A stretch of 64,000 nucleotides of DNA from Allomuricauda sp. CAU 1633. GTDB lineage: Bacteria > Bacteroidota > Bacteroidia > Flavobacteriales > Flavobacteriaceae. The stretch is taken from assembly GCF_017313225.1 (NCBI RefSeq), contig NZ_JAFLNE010000001.1, positions 930,001-994,000 of the forward strand, written 5' to 3'. The notes under the pieces are model-generated. The model made no database searches, was not told the origin of the DNA, and was given only the letters and a program-made list of their open reading frames with translations. The translations under genes and the position numbers were made by a program. This document shows positions 46,039 through 55,607 of the stretch, piece after piece. Position 1 is the stretch's first letter. Every line of letters starts with the position of its first letter.

Positions 46039-46881
46039 ATGAGAAAAAGTATACTTATTGCCTTTGTTTTGGGGATAATAATCAATGTTAATGGCCAAAA
46101 CTTGGATGTCATTTCCTATAATATTCGGTATGATAACCCCAACGACAAACCGAATCATTGGGACAATCGGAAGGAATTTCTCATTGCGCAGCTCAATTTT
46201 TATGCCCCTGACGTTTTTGGGACACAGGAGGGACTTGTTCATCAATTAAAAGCCATTGATGATGGTTTGAACGATTACACTTATTTTGGTGTGGGACGTG
46301 ATCATGGTGATGAGAGAGGCGAGTTCACCGCTATTTTCTACAACACAAAAAAGTTCAACCTATTGGAACATTATACCTTTTGGTTGTCTACAACGCCAGA
46401 GGTTCCTTCCAAAGGATGGGATGCTGCTTTGCCACGAATCTGCACCTACGGACTTTTTGAATATAAAGAAAGTGGGGATAAGTTCATGGTCTTCAATACC
46501 CATTTTGACCATGTTGGGGAAAAGGCACGGGAGGAAAGCTCCAAATTGATTCTCAAAAAAATAAAAGAGTTGAACACCAATGGATATCCGGTAGTGGTAA
46601 CAGGCGATTTTAATCTGGAAAGTGAGAGCTCGGGCGTCCAGGTCATTTTAACCGAAATGGAAGATACCCATATCGCAGCGGGCAAAAATGCTTTTGGCCC
46701 TTCTGGAACCTTTAATGGTTTTGATTTTACCAAACCGGTGGAGCGAAGAATCGACTATATTTTTGTTTCTCCGAATACCGTTGAGGTGCTAAAAAGTGCC
46801 ATTTTAAGTGATTCCAAGGATTGCAGGTACCCTTCGGACCATTTGCCTGTTTTTGCCCGCTTACTTCTGAAAAAACAATAG
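46039..46881 (+). CDS. Exported endonuclease/exonuclease/phosphatase-family protein
   Basis: The protein has 280 residues with a signal peptide (SILIAFVLGIIINVNGQ). It shows the EEP fold motifs: DVISYNIRYDN, GTQEGLVHQL with the metal-binding Glu, NTHFDHVGEKARE with the catalytic His, VTGDFNLES, and the C-terminal YPSDHLPVFARL. The family includes nucleases, sphingomyelinases and phosphodiesterases. The export signal suggests action on extracellular nucleic acid or phosphoesters. It is divergent from the PQQ dehydrogenase with a gap of about 240 bp. Confidence 0.9.
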   Translation: MRKSILIAFVLGIIINVNGQNLDVISYNIRYDNPNDKPNHWDNRKEFLIAQLNFYAPDVFGTQEGLVHQLKAIDDGLNDYTYFGVGRDHGDERGEFTAIFYNTKKFNLLEHYTFWLSTTPEVPSKGWDAALPRICTYGLFEYKESGDKFMVFNTHFDHVGEKAREESSKLILKKIKELNTNGYPVVVTGDFNLESESSGVQVILTEMEDTHIAAGKNAFGPSGTFNGFDFTKPVERRIDYIFVSPNTVEVLKSAILSDSKDCRYPSDHLPVFARLLLKKQ

Positions 46882-47000
46882 GCATAATGGCATTTTCAAA
46901 GTTAAGCCTTCATTTAAAAAATGGCTTATAGAGGTGTGTCTAAGGAGTCAATAAACTCTAGCTAGATTTATGAATTTCATGCTTTTGGGTTAAAAATTGA

Positions 47001-47237
<237 letters not shown>

Positions 47238-47307
47238 ACCGTTTGCTAGGGACAAAGAAAATTAAAACATAATAGGAAAGGGGGGTGGATATTTCTTTCC
47301 TGTAAGG

Positions 47308-47336
47308 AAGTGGTTGCCCATGGGCAACCACTTTTT
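47308..47336 (+). terminator. Long perfect palindromic hairpin, terminator
   Basis: A 26-bp perfect palindrome has 13-bp arms running into each other at CCCATGGG and is followed by five T residues. It lies about 70 bp after the small membrane protein gene. A smaller overlapping hairpin (TTCC-tgtaa-GGAA) precedes it. Confidence 0.8.
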
Positions 47337-47414
47337 GTTGAAGCTTTAGCGGTCAAATAAGTGCTCTTTTAAAAAAGAACATATCTTTATAGGGTAACCC
47401 CGAAAAACAAAATT

Positions 47415-49505
47415 TTGCAACCGCATAGATTCACACTGAACAAACGAACACCGAATAAGATAGGAAGCATAACTTTTGGTTTTGCCTTATTATTAATTTC
47501 ATTTTCTGCATGTTCGGACCAAGAAATCAAACCCACTGAAGATGTAAAACTCGCATTCGTTCCTTTTAACGAGGTAAACCTAATGGACGATTTTTGGTCA
47601 CCTAGATTAAAAATCCAAAAGGACACCTTGGTGCCTTTTGCCTTGGACAAAACCAAACCGGCAGTAGAAAATCTTCGAAAAGCTGCCGACTACCTAAAAG
47701 GGGATACACTGGATTTACCCTTTGCGCACCGTTACATCTCTTCGGACCTGTATAAAGTGATGGAGGGTGCAGCACTGTTACTTCGGGAAAACCCAGATCC
47801 CATGCTGGAAAAACGAATGGATAGCATCATCGATATTATTGCTGGCGCGCAAAAGAGTGATGGATATTTATATGTGTCCCACATCACAGGGGTTTCCAAA
47901 GACCATGACCATTGGGGTGGTGGAGGAATGGGTGATAAACCGTACACATGGGTGCTTCACAGCCATGAACTCTACAATATGGGCCACATGTATGAAGCTG
48001 CCATAGCCTATTATCGTTCTACAGGAAAGGATAAGTGGTTAAAGGTGGCAGAGAAGAACGCACAACATATCAACAAGGTTTTTTTTGAAGGTGATTCCAA
48101 CTACAATGGGGGAAAACCTGTGGAGCAAGCCCCAGGGCACCAGGAGCTGGAGCTGGCGTTGGTAAAACTATATCGGGTTACAGGAAATGAATTGTATTTG
48201 GAGATGGCCCAGAAATTCCTGGATATTCGTGGACGCACTTTCCAAACCGAAGGAGAAGGGGTAATGGCGCCAACATATGCCCAGCAGCACAAACCCGTAT
48301 CTGAGCAACGCGAAGCTGTGGGTCACGCTGTCCGGGCCATGTATCAATATTCTGGTATGGCAGACGTAGCTACGGAAACGGGTTCCCAAGAATATGATGA
48401 GGCACTCTTTTCCATTTGGAATGATATTACCGATACCAAAATGCACATCACGGGGGGACTTGGCGCCATTCGTGGTATTGAAGGGTTTGGTCCCAGCTAC
48501 GTACTTCCCAATAAAGAAGCGTATAATGAAACATGTGCTGCAGTTGGTAATGTATTGTTTAATAACCGAATGTTTCTCAAAACCCATGAGGCCAAATATA
48601 TGGATGTGGCCGAAGTTGCTTTATTGAACAATTCCTTGGCCGGGGTCAATTTGGATGGCAATCGGTTTTTTTATGTCAATCCTTTGGAATCCGATGGGAT
48701 TACTCCCTTTAATCAAGGAGAGACGGGCAGGGCACCTTGGTTCGGTACAGCATGTTGCCCCTCAAACATTGCCAGATTGATTCCCCAAGTGGCCGGAATG
48801 ATGTATGCCCACGGAGGTGATGATTTGTATGTTACCTATTACGCAAGTAGCAGCACGGATGTTCCAATGCCAGAAGGAGGGGTCGGTATCAGCCAAAAAT
48901 CAAATTATCCTTTTGATGGCGATATTAAAGTAACCCTCAATCCAAAACAGGAGCAAGAATTCAATTTGCATTTAAGAATTCCCACTTGGGCAACTTCCCA
49001 ATTTGTGCCGGGCGACCTTTATCATTATTTGGAGGAACAACCATCTCAATGGACAGTTAAAATCAATGGTGTTGAGCAGGAATATCCCATCCAAAAAGGG
49101 TTTGTGACCATAAACAGGGTTTGGAAACCAAAAGATGAGGTTGAACTGATTTTACCCATGCCTGTTCGGTTGAATGGAGCATTGGATGAAGTAGAATCGG
49201 ATAAAGGCCGCATTGCGGTAACCCGCGGACCATTGGTCTATTGTGCAGAAGGAGTGGATCAAGGTAGGCCGGTGCAAGAAATCGCAATCGATTCAGTTCA
49301 GGACAATCCGCAAATACATACCATACAAACGGGAAAATTAAAAAATATCAGTTCCCTGACTCTAAATGGAAAAACGCTGGAAAATGGAGAAATCATAAAG
49401 CAAGAAATTGTGATGATTCCGTACTACGCTTGGAACAATAGAGGGGATAGCTCCATGATGGTTTGGCTTCCCACTGATTCCCAAACATTGCCTACTACCA
49501 ATTAA
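47415..49505 (+). CDS. GH127-family glycosidase lipoprotein (beta-L-arabinofuranosidase-like), copy A
   Basis: This 696-residue protein probably starts with TTG at 47415. An in-frame stop lies at 47370-47372 and no ATG exists before the signal peptide. The lipoprotein signal ends ISFSAC (Cys33). The (alpha/alpha)6 catalytic barrel keeps all four residues of the GH127 zinc-thiolate site: Glu372 and Cys374 (NETCAAVGN), and Cys447-Cys448 (TACCPSN). One of the paired cysteines is the nucleophile in known members. GH127 enzymes release L-arabinofuranose or related furanosides. The paralogue copy B starts about 40 bp downstream, so they form an operon. Confidence 0.9.
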   Translation: MQPHRFTLNKRTPNKIGSITFGFALLLISFSACSDQEIKPTEDVKLAFVPFNEVNLMDDFWSPRLKIQKDTLVPFALDKTKPAVENLRKAADYLKGDTLDLPFAHRYISSDLYKVMEGAALLLRENPDPMLEKRMDSIIDIIAGAQKSDGYLYVSHITGVSKDHDHWGGGGMGDKPYTWVLHSHELYNMGHMYEAAIAYYRSTGKDKWLKVAEKNAQHINKVFFEGDSNYNGGKPVEQAPGHQELELALVKLYRVTGNELYLEMAQKFLDIRGRTFQTEGEGVMAPTYAQQHKPVSEQREAVGHAVRAMYQYSGMADVATETGSQEYDEALFSIWNDITDTKMHITGGLGAIRGIEGFGPSYVLPNKEAYNETCAAVGNVLFNNRMFLKTHEAKYMDVAEVALLNNSLAGVNLDGNRFFYVNPLESDGITPFNQGETGRAPWFGTACCPSNIARLIPQVAGMMYAHGGDDLYVTYYASSSTDVPMPEGGVGISQKSNYPFDGDIKVTLNPKQEQEFNLHLRIPTWATSQFVPGDLYHYLEEQPSQWTVKINGVEQEYPIQKGFVTINRVWKPKDEVELILPMPVRLNGALDEVESDKGRIAVTRGPLVYCAEGVDQGRPVQEIAIDSVQDNPQIHTIQTGKLKNISSLTLNGKTLENGEIIKQEIVMIPYYAWNNRGDSSMMVWLPTDSQTLPTTN

Positions 49506-49547
49506 GACAAAACCAACATGTCAATCCAATTAAATAGTATCAAAAAA

Positions 49548-51758
49548 ATGAAGTCAACCCTATGTGTGTGCGTAATGATAGGTGTGATGTCAGCCTGTCA
49601 AGATGCATCAAATGCCACATCAGAGATTCAGGTAGATGTGGTGACGGTGCCCGATGCCACGGCTGGTACCAATTCATATTACCCAAGTAACAAAGCACCT
49701 TTAAAGCCAAGTGTGTTGATAAAGTTACCGGTAGGTGATATAAAACCCCACGGCTGGTTGATGGAGTACCTTCAACGTCAAAAAAACGGTTTAACAGGTC
49801 GTTTGAATGAAATAAGTGCTTGGCTACAAAAGGAAAACAATGCTTGGCTTGACGAAAATGGGCAAGGTGAATGGGGTTGGGAAGAAGTGCCTTATTGGCT
49901 GAAGGGATATGCCAACATTGGCTATATTTTGGATGATCAAGCGATGATTGATGAAGCCAAAATTTGGATTGATGGCGCCATTGCCAGTCAACAGCCCAAT
50001 GGATTTTTTGGACCAAATCTGGCTTGGGAAAGTTATATTTCTGAAGAATCCAGAACTGAAGAGCGAATGGCTGAAAAGTTGGAGAAAAGAGATTATTGGG
50101 CCAATATGATCATGTTGTATTGTTTGCAATCGTATTATGAATACTCCCAGGATGAACGAGTCATTGAACTCATGACCAAGTATTTTAAATATCAGCTTGA
50201 AGTGCCCGATGAAAATTTTCTCTCGGAAACGCAATACTGGCAAAGAATACGAGGTGGTGACAATTTACACAGCGTACTTTGGCTCTATAATCGAACGGGT
50301 GAGCCCTGGTTGTTGGAACTCGCAGAAAAGGTGCACCGGAATACAGCGCCTTGGAACAAAGAGAACCATGATTTTGAGGATATCGGAAATCCAAAACACA
50401 TACGGGAAGGAATGGAATGGCCCGAATGGTACAATACCATGATCGATTGGCACAATGTGAATGTTGCGCAAGCATTTCGTGAGCCGGCACAGTACTATCT
50501 TTTGAGTGGCGACGAAAAGGATTTACGGGCCACCTATGATAATTTTCACAGGGTACGAAAGTATTTCGGGCAGGTGCCAGGCGGAATGTTTGGTTCTGAT
50601 GAAAATAGCAGACCAGGCTATGATGACCCCAGGCAAGGCGTGGAAACCTGTGGTATGGTGGAGCAAATGAATTCAGACGAGCACCTTCTGCGTATTACGG
50701 GAGATATTTTTTGGGCGGATCATGCCGAAGAGGTGGCTTTTAATACCTATCCGGCCGCGGTTGCTCCAGATTTTAAAAGCCTTCGATACATTACAAGTCC
50801 CAATATGGCCATGAACGATAACAAAAATCATAATCCGGGAATTGATAATTCAGGCCCCTATTTAATGATGAATCCCTTCAGTTCAAGATGTTGTCAGCAT
50901 AATCATACCCAAGGATGGCCCTATTATGTGGAAAATTTATGGATGGCCACCCCAGACAATGGATTGGCTGCAGTATTATATGCGGCAAACACAGTAACAG
51001 CAAAAGTTGGAAACCAAGGCAAGGAAGTTACCATCACTAATCACTCCAATTATCCCTTTGAGGATACCATCGACTTTAAACTATCCATGGAATCACCTGA
51101 TCAATTTCCGTTGTATTTCCGTATTCCAGGATGGGCCAGCAACGCTACCATATCTGTAAATGGCAATTCGGTTAATGCGCAAATTGAAGCTGGGAAATAC
51201 GTCAAAATCAATAAAGAGTGGAATAATGAGGATATCGTTCAACTCAAGTTTCCTATGGAATTGGATATCACCACATGGGAACAGAATCACAATAGCATAA
51301 GTGTGAATTATGGCCCGTTGACCTTTTCGCTTAAAATCGGTGAAGATTACGTTCAAACAAAATCTGAGGAGAATGCGCAGCACGATTCGAAATGGCAAGA
51401 GGGTGCCAATGTGGAGGAATGGCCTTCCTATGAGATTCACCCGACAACACCATGGAATTATGGGTTGGTATTAAAAGAGGATGCAAAAACTTCTTTTGAA
51501 GTGGAACATAGACCTTGGCCGTCCAACAATTTTCCATTTACGCCTGATTCCGCTCCAATCCTATTAAAGGCAAGGGCAAAAAGAATTCCAGGATGGACTT
51601 TTGACCAATACGGTCTTACCGGGGAGTTATCGGATAGTCCGGTCAAAACAGAAACTGCTGAAGAAACTGTAGAACTGGTTCCTATGGGAGCGGCCCGTTT
51701 ACGAATCAGTGCATTTCCGGTCATTGGTGAAGGTGAGGACGCCAATGGATGGAATTGA
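49548..51758 (+). CDS. GH127/DUF1680-type glycosidase lipoprotein, copy B
   Basis: The protein has 736 residues from the ATG at 49548, preceded by an A-rich stretch; an ATG at 49518 adds ten residues. The signal ends VMSAC (Cys17), so it is a lipoprotein. Its zinc-thiolate residues are present: Glu366 and Cys368 (VETCGMV), and Cys448-Cys449 (SRCCQHNHTQGWP). The surrounding sequence differs strongly from copy A (for example RCCQHN against TACCPSN), so the substrate probably differs. The gene is convergent with the molybdenum hydroxylase genes, with 69 bp between the stops. Confidence 0.87.
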   Translation: MKSTLCVCVMIGVMSACQDASNATSEIQVDVVTVPDATAGTNSYYPSNKAPLKPSVLIKLPVGDIKPHGWLMEYLQRQKNGLTGRLNEISAWLQKENNAWLDENGQGEWGWEEVPYWLKGYANIGYILDDQAMIDEAKIWIDGAIASQQPNGFFGPNLAWESYISEESRTEERMAEKLEKRDYWANMIMLYCLQSYYEYSQDERVIELMTKYFKYQLEVPDENFLSETQYWQRIRGGDNLHSVLWLYNRTGEPWLLELAEKVHRNTAPWNKENHDFEDIGNPKHIREGMEWPEWYNTMIDWHNVNVAQAFREPAQYYLLSGDEKDLRATYDNFHRVRKYFGQVPGGMFGSDENSRPGYDDPRQGVETCGMVEQMNSDEHLLRITGDIFWADHAEEVAFNTYPAAVAPDFKSLRYITSPNMAMNDNKNHNPGIDNSGPYLMMNPFSSRCCQHNHTQGWPYYVENLWMATPDNGLAAVLYAANTVTAKVGNQGKEVTITNHSNYPFEDTIDFKLSMESPDQFPLYFRIPGWASNATISVNGNSVNAQIEAGKYVKINKEWNNEDIVQLKFPMELDITTWEQNHNSISVNYGPLTFSLKIGEDYVQTKSEENAQHDSKWQEGANVEEWPSYEIHPTTPWNYGLVLKEDAKTSFEVEHRPWPSNNFPFTPDSAPILLKARAKRIPGWTFDQYGLTGELSDSPVKTETAEETVELVPMGAARLRISAFPVIGEGEDANGWN

Positions 51759-51827
51759 ACCATCGGGTGTGAGGTAAAAAACCACAAGAATTTGTCAACC
51801 CCTCTCGAATAGACTTGGAATTCGATT

Positions 51828-53990
51828 TTATGCAATGGAATAGGTGCTGCTTTTTACAATAGGAATTTGCCGTATTCTTTCGCCAGTAGCCGCAAAAATT
51901 GCGTTTAATAGTGCGGGAGCTACTCCGGGCACCCCGGGTTCTCCGGCTCCAGAAGGTTCATCATTGCTGTCCACTAGGTGCACCTCAATCTCTGGTGTTT
52001 CATTCATGCGTAGCAAATCATACGAATCAAAATTGGTTTGCTGAACCTGGCCATCAACAACGGTCAGTTGGGTCTTGAGCGCCGCTGAAAGCCCCCAGAT
52101 AATACCGCCTGCAATCTGAGACTCCACCTGACTGGGATTAATGACCCGACCACAATTTAAGACAGCGGTCACCTTATGGACTTTTACTTTTCCATCTTCT
52201 ACCGAAAGGTCAATCACCTGGGAACAATAGGAAGTGTTATAACTTATACCGGAAACTCCTTGAAAAATTCCTTCGGACACCTGGCCCCAATTTGATTTTT
52301 CCCGGACTATTTCAAGCGTTTCCTTGAGTTTTTTCGGGTAAAGATTATCCCCTACCCAGGGTTCCATAACCTGTTCAACCACCTCTGCTTTGTCCAAGAG
52401 TTCAATACGATAGGCAATAGGGTCCTTTTTGGCCAGATGAGCCAACTCATCAATAAAGCATTCAAGGCCCAAAGCCCAGGGATGGGCAAATACACTACGC
52501 CAAGAAGCCCGTGGTAACAAACGATCCCCCTTTTCTGCCACATAATTGTAATGCACCATGGGCAGGGCATAAGGATTCGGCCTATAAGCATTGGTACTTC
52601 CAATAGTGCCTTTATAGGCAATGGCCATCACCTCTCCTGTAGGATTAAAAGCAGCCTCCCAATGATCTACGCAATAGGGGTGGTATTTGGAAGTGGTAAT
52701 GGTATCTTCCCTAGACCAGGTGAGTTTAACTGGTTTTCGCACCTTTTCCGAAATCAACACGGCTTCTTCCACATAATCAGCATGGAAGCGACGGCCAAAT
52801 CCACCACCTGAAGGTAAATTATGTATGGTGATGGCCGCTTCAGGAAGGCCCGTCAATTCAGAGATACGTTCACGGAACATTCCGGGGGCTTGACTTCCTA
52901 CCCAAATTTCAATTTTATGACCCATGTGGTAGGCGGTTGCATTGAGGGGTTCCATGCACGTGGTGGTTTGATAGGCAGAGAAATAAGTGGCTTCATGGCC
53001 CTTGCTGTATCTGTTGAACAGATTATGGATATCTCTTTTTTCCGGTGTTACAGTTCTGGGTTCCTCTAGCTGGGCCAAAAGTTCCTCTTTAACGTCCGTA
53101 TCGGATTTTCTTGAAAGATTGCCCAAATCCCATTGTATTTCGAGTAACTTTTTGGCTTCCAAGGCGGCCCATGTATTGCTGGCCAAAACTGCTACCCCAG
53201 ATCTTACCCCGCCTTTGAAATCATCGGGCTGTATCTCAACAGCAGTAACTTCAATTACATCTACTACCCCTGGAAAAGAGCGAGCCTTGGAATCGTCAAA
53301 ATCGATGAGGTTTCCATTCCAAGTTGGACAACGAGCAACTGCAGCATATAGCATATTGGGCAATTTCACATTGATGCTATATGGATTTTTGCCCTCGGCA
53401 ATGATTCGGGTTCTTTCCCCAATAAGCCGCTTTCCAATGTACTTGTAGTCAGAAGGATCCTTTAATTTTATATCGAAAGGCGCTGGAAGATCCTTGGCCA
53501 AGGTAATCAGGCTCGCATAAGACGCTTTTCTTTCGCTGGAATTATGGTACACAAAACCATTTTCGCTAAAACAATCTGAAGGATCCAACTGCCATTTTTG
53601 AGCAGCAGCAACTATAAAAATTTCCCTTGCTGTGGCAATAGCCTTTCGCAATGGTTCCCATAGCATTCGTAACCCGTTACTGCCGCCGGTATCCTGAAGG
53701 TCGCCATAACGTTCAATGGCACCATCGGCAAACTCAGTTTTGAGATTTTCAAAATCCATTCCCAGTTCATCCGCAACGATCATGGCCAATCCCACAGAGG
53801 TGCCTTGACCCAGTTCGGTTCTGGAACAGATAAAAGTTATGGTGTTGTCAGGGTCTATCCTTACATAAAAGTTGGGTTCCCAGCTTTCGGTTTCCAAAAC
53901 TTGCTCATTGCAAGAGAACGGTAAATATGCACTGATCAAGAATCCTCCACTGGCCAGAGTGGAGGTTTTAAAAAAATGTCTCCTTTTCAT
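51828..53990 (-). CDS. Molybdenum hydroxylase large subunit (IorB / aldehyde-dehydrogenase-like), Tat-exported
   Basis: The protein has 720 residues. The N-terminus has a twin-arginine signal (KRRHFFKTSTLASGGF) and a lipobox-like YLPFSC (Cys27). The rest is the xanthine-oxidase-superfamily molybdopterin-binding subunit: ICSRTELGQGTSVGLAMI, NLPSGGGFGRRFHADYV, SWRSVFAHPWALG, and the C-terminal GAGEPGVPGVAPALLNAIF holding the catalytic Glu region. Subunits of this branch (isoquinoline 1-oxidoreductase beta, membrane aldehyde dehydrogenases) work with a 2Fe-2S subunit and cytochromes, without an FAD subunit. It overlaps the 2Fe-2S gene by 4 bp. Aldehyde or N-heterocycle oxidation is possible; the substrate is unknown. 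Confidence 0.9.
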   Translation of the reverse strand: MKRRHFFKTSTLASGGFLISAYLPFSCNEQVLETESWEPNFYVRIDPDNTITFICSRTELGQGTSVGLAMIVADELGMDFENLKTEFADGAIERYGDLQDTGGSNGLRMLWEPLRKAIATAREIFIVAAAQKWQLDPSDCFSENGFVYHNSSERKASYASLITLAKDLPAPFDIKLKDPSDYKYIGKRLIGERTRIIAEGKNPYSINVKLPNMLYAAVARCPTWNGNLIDFDDSKARSFPGVVDVIEVTAVEIQPDDFKGGVRSGVAVLASNTWAALEAKKLLEIQWDLGNLSRKSDTDVKEELLAQLEEPRTVTPEKRDIHNLFNRYSKGHEATYFSAYQTTTCMEPLNATAYHMGHKIEIWVGSQAPGMFRERISELTGLPEAAITIHNLPSGGGFGRRFHADYVEEAVLISEKVRKPVKLTWSREDTITTSKYHPYCVDHWEAAFNPTGEVMAIAYKGTIGSTNAYRPNPYALPMVHYNYVAEKGDRLLPRASWRSVFAHPWALGLECFIDELAHLAKKDPIAYRIELLDKAEVVEQVMEPWVGDNLYPKKLKETLEIVREKSNWGQVSEGIFQGVSGISYNTSYCSQVIDLSVEDGKVKVHKVTAVLNCGRVINPSQVESQIAGGIIWGLSAALKTQLTVVDGQVQQTNFDSYDLLRMNETPEIEVHLVDSNDEPSGAGEPGVPGVAPALLNAIFAATGERIRQIPIVKSSTYSIA

Positions 53991-54448
53991 AGTTTGCTGT
54001 TCGTTTCAATAACTTGCTCAATGGATTTTTTGATTCTTGGATAGGTTCCGCAACGACAAATGTTCCCGCGCATGCCCATTTTAATTTCTTCGTCTGTTGG
54101 GTTGGGATTTTGACTCAATAGTGCCAAGGCATTCATAATCTGGCCGCTTTGGCAATAACCGCACTGTGGGGTATCGTTTTGTATCCATGAGTCTTTAAGG
54201 GCCTGCAGGAGGCTATTTGAGTTGGAGTCTTCTATGGTGGTTATATTCTTATCCAATGCAGCACTCACTGGAATACTGCAAGAGCGAGCAGCTTGCCCAT
54301 TTACCAAAACTGTACAGGCCCCACATTGGCCAATTCCACAAGAATATTTGGTTCCTGTAAGTTCCAAAAGATCACGCAATACCCACAGGAGGGGCATGTT
54401 CTCTTCGGCTTCAAATGAGTACTTTTGATTGTTGACGTTTAACTCCAT
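53987..54448 (-). CDS. 2Fe-2S subunit of molybdenum hydroxylase (IorA-like)
   Basis: The protein has 153 residues and no signal peptide of its own. The first plant-type 2Fe-2S cluster uses Cys37, Cys42, Cys45 and Cys57 (CGIGQCGACTVLVNG). The second uses Cys96, Cys99, Cys131 and Cys133 (CGYCQSGQ; ICRCGTYPRIKKSI). It transfers electrons from the molybdenum centre. Since the partner has a Tat signal, this subunit is probably carried across the membrane as part of the folded complex. It is first in the two-gene operon. Confidence 0.93.
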   Translation of the reverse strand: MELNVNNQKYSFEAEENMPLLWVLRDLLELTGTKYSCGIGQCGACTVLVNGQAARSCSIPVSAALDKNITTIEDSNSNSLLQALKDSWIQNDTPQCGYCQSGQIMNALALLSQNPNPTDEEIKMGMRGNICRCGTYPRIKKSIEQVIETNSKL

Positions 54449-54669
54449 TGTTATCTACTAGTTTTTTGATTGATGGCTTGAATAACGAGATTAGCAAAAA
54501 AGGGCAATTATTCCTTCCTGATTTATGGAATCAGGAGAGGATAGGGTTCTCATTTTTTCTTCGGATTCATGGAATCCAAATAGAGAATTGATTCTTTTTC
54601 AGGAGCTTTAGCATTCTGACCAAATCTTGTGAATACATTTTTGGGATATTTTAAATTAATAGGTTGGTT

Positions 54670-55383
54670 ATGAATTTTAAGTTAATTACAATCAGCATAC
54701 TTCTTTCACTGAATGCTTCCATGGCTTTTGCCCAGACTCCGTTGTTGAACCCTGAAAAGATTAGAAACAGGGTCAAAACCGAAAAGCTACTTTATATAAT
54801 GTCGCACGAAAAAGATTCTGCAGGATATACCGCTTTAGAATATCGTTTGGATGGAGATACATTGATGGCTGGGGAAGAAGTGGAAGCGGTGTACAACGGC
54901 ATAAACATTTACGAAAAACTCAGCAGTACATTCAATCTTGATTCAGCAGAAATGGTCGAGGCTGAACTGTTTATGAAATTTGGCGAAAACACCCTCAATT
55001 TTAATGGGAAATGGTTGGAAGGCGGAGCTATTGCAATAAAATACAACACTTTGGATTCGCTGATAACGGATAGTGGCGAAAATCATATAGAGCGATTCCA
55101 AAGTTTGTTTGTACTGCCTAGACTTATCCATGAATCAGATTCTATAATTACCTATAGGCAGTTCAATCCAACGGATTTACAATTCAGGAGTATAACGGCT
55201 ACTCCATTGGGGCAAACAGAAATTAGTTCTAGCTTGGGAATGTTTACCTGTGCCATACTTCAATTACAAGGGGGTGTGGCGGTACAAAAATTGTTTGTGG
55301 ATATTACCTCACACAGAATTGTGCGGATAGAGATACCTCACCAAAGTTGGGTATATGATCTTATAGGGATAAATAGTAATTGA
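54670..55383 (+). CDS. Exported protein of unknown function
   Basis: The protein has 237 residues from the ATG at 54670; a TTG two codons earlier is less likely. It has a signal peptide (KLITISILLSLNASMAFAQ). I do not recognise the family. The mature part is beta-rich with alternating strands (TALEYRLDGDTLMAGEEVEAVYNG; FRSITATPLGQTEISSSLG) and a single cysteine (FTCAIL). It is monocistronic, between the divergent 2Fe-2S gene and the convergent XRE regulator. Confidence 0.75.
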   Translation: MNFKLITISILLSLNASMAFAQTPLLNPEKIRNRVKTEKLLYIMSHEKDSAGYTALEYRLDGDTLMAGEEVEAVYNGINIYEKLSSTFNLDSAEMVEAELFMKFGENTLNFNGKWLEGGAIAIKYNTLDSLITDSGENHIERFQSLFVLPRLIHESDSIITYRQFNPTDLQFRSITATPLGQTEISSSLGMFTCAILQLQGGVAVQKLFVDITSHRIVRIEIPHQSWVYDLIGINSN

Positions 55384-55607
55384 AAAACCCGGTACAAGAA
55401 GGAAAGTATGGTAGTTCTGAGATTGAGGGCATAAAAAAGAGCTGACATTGCTGTTAACTCTTTACTTGTAGAGGGGACTGGACTCCCTTCGGCTTCGCTC
55501 AGGATAAACCTAAGACATGATCCTTAAATCAACACCAAATGTAGTGCAGTGGCCGCAAAGGCATCACCGGATGTTAGATTTTTAGTCTTTGGAAGGGGTG
55601 AAGAAGA
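55384..55607. repeat. Convergent gap with REP-like string
   Basis: This is non-coding, between convergent genes. It includes CCCTTCGGCTTCGCTCAGGA near 55485-55504, related to the TGAGCG/CTTCG core seen at 4211-4294. There is no clear terminator hairpin. Confidence 0.4.

Noticed and set aside
46903..46928. TAAGCC/GGCTTA hairpin as terminator after the EEP gene
   Set aside because: The loop of 14 nt is long, the stem is 6 bp and no T-run follows.
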